A DNA stretch of 5,675 nt from an uncultured beta proteobacterium (GTDB lineage: Bacteria; Pseudomonadota; Gammaproteobacteria; Burkholderiales; Rhodocyclaceae): assembly GCA_903953145.1 (NCBI GenBank), contig CAJBIL010000238.1, positions 1 to 5,675 of the forward strand, written 5' to 3'. Under the pieces are notes generated by a model. The model did no database searches. It was not told where the DNA came from and was given only the letters and a program-made list of their open reading frames with translations. Positions 5,435-5,675 of the stretch are shown piece after piece. The position numbers and the translations under genes are program-made. Position 1 is the first letter of the stretch, and each line of letters starts with the position of its first letter.

Positions 5435-5675
5435 GTGACCATCAACCCCGCCATCGATGCTGCGACGCAGCAAGCAGCGAAAGCCTTTATTGGCCGGATT
5501 GCTGGTCAATACGATCTGGCAGAGGTCGTCCTGTACGGCAGTCGTGCCCGTCAAACCCATCGTCCCAATAGCGACGCTGACATTGCGGTGATTCTGCGCG
5601 GAGCGCACGGAAGAAAGTTTGACGCGGTACGGTTTATGGCCGGGATTGCTTTTGATGTCATGCTGGAAACCGGCA
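5435..5675 (+). CDS. MNT-type minimal nucleotidyltransferase, N-terminal part (possible HEPN/MNT antitoxin)
   Basis: Eighty codons are visible before the right edge cuts the gene. The frame has a stop at 5423-5425, so the GTG at 5435 is the likely start; TAGG stands 8 nt before it. The protein shows the nucleotidyltransferase signature: LYGSRARQ (G35, S36), then SDADIAV with D47 and D49, and a probable third carboxylate D74 in IAFDVMLE. Small proteins of this kind (MntA-like) are often paired with a HEPN-domain RNase toxin and can neutralise it by adding AMP to it. The partner, if any, would lie beyond 5675. The usual glycine of GSxxxG is a glutamine here. A free-standing nucleotidyltransferase is also possible. 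Confidence 0.88.
   Translation, partial: MTINPAIDAATQQAAKAFIGRIAGQYDLAEVVLYGSRARQTHRPNSDADIAVILRGAHGRKFDAVRFMAGIAFDVMLETG

Noticed and set aside
5333..5608. 91-residue minus-strand open frame
   Set aside because: It is antisense to the nucleotidyltransferase, whose catalytic motifs identify the true strand.

Overview
This 5.7 kb stretch looks like chromosomal DNA of a Gram-negative proteobacterium, most likely a betaproteobacterium of the Rhodocyclales type. The pointers are moderately high GC, an HslV with the propeptide MEQYHG before its catalytic threonine, and a single-domain exported FKBP with an IPCW motif. The genus is a guess from remembered protein patterns, not from a search.

Left part (1-3355): the two genes of the HslVU (ClpYQ) protease are both on the minus strand but are not adjacent. 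The start of hslU is at the left edge (<1-299) and hslV is at 1590-2126. Between them, on the plus strand, is a compact two-gene unit: a 106-residue protein with a short domain of the kind found at the N-terminus of HD-type signalling proteins (393-713), overlapping by 4 bp an HDOD-domain protein (710-1555). Upstream of hslV, only 8 bp away and on the same strand, is a gene for a 406-residue protein with two STAS-like domains and a duplicated helical module (2135-3355). A heat-shock-like promoter motif lies just upstream of hslU, which would give the separated gene its own start of transcription.

Middle (3463-4223): a perfect-consensus sigma-70 promoter drives two tandem lysine tRNAs, anticodons UUU and CUU. 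A hairpin lies between them and a rho-independent terminator follows. Next comes a gene-poor stretch of about 480 bp holding a decayed C-terminal fragment of an IS4-type transposase (3848-4036).

Right part (4224-5675): an exported FKBP-type prolyl isomerase is followed 23 bp later by a secreted protein with an HExxH zinc-protease motif, probably one operon for envelope protein folding and processing. After a 111 bp gap with a plausible promoter, a GTG-started minimal nucleotidyltransferase (MNT) gene runs off the right edge. Such genes are often half of a HEPN/MNT toxin-antitoxin pair, but the partner is not visible here.

The most notable points are the splitting of hslV from hslU by an opposite-strand HDOD unit, the duplicated STAS protein joined to hslV, and the possible HEPN/MNT system at the edge. 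None of these is proven novel from sequence alone.
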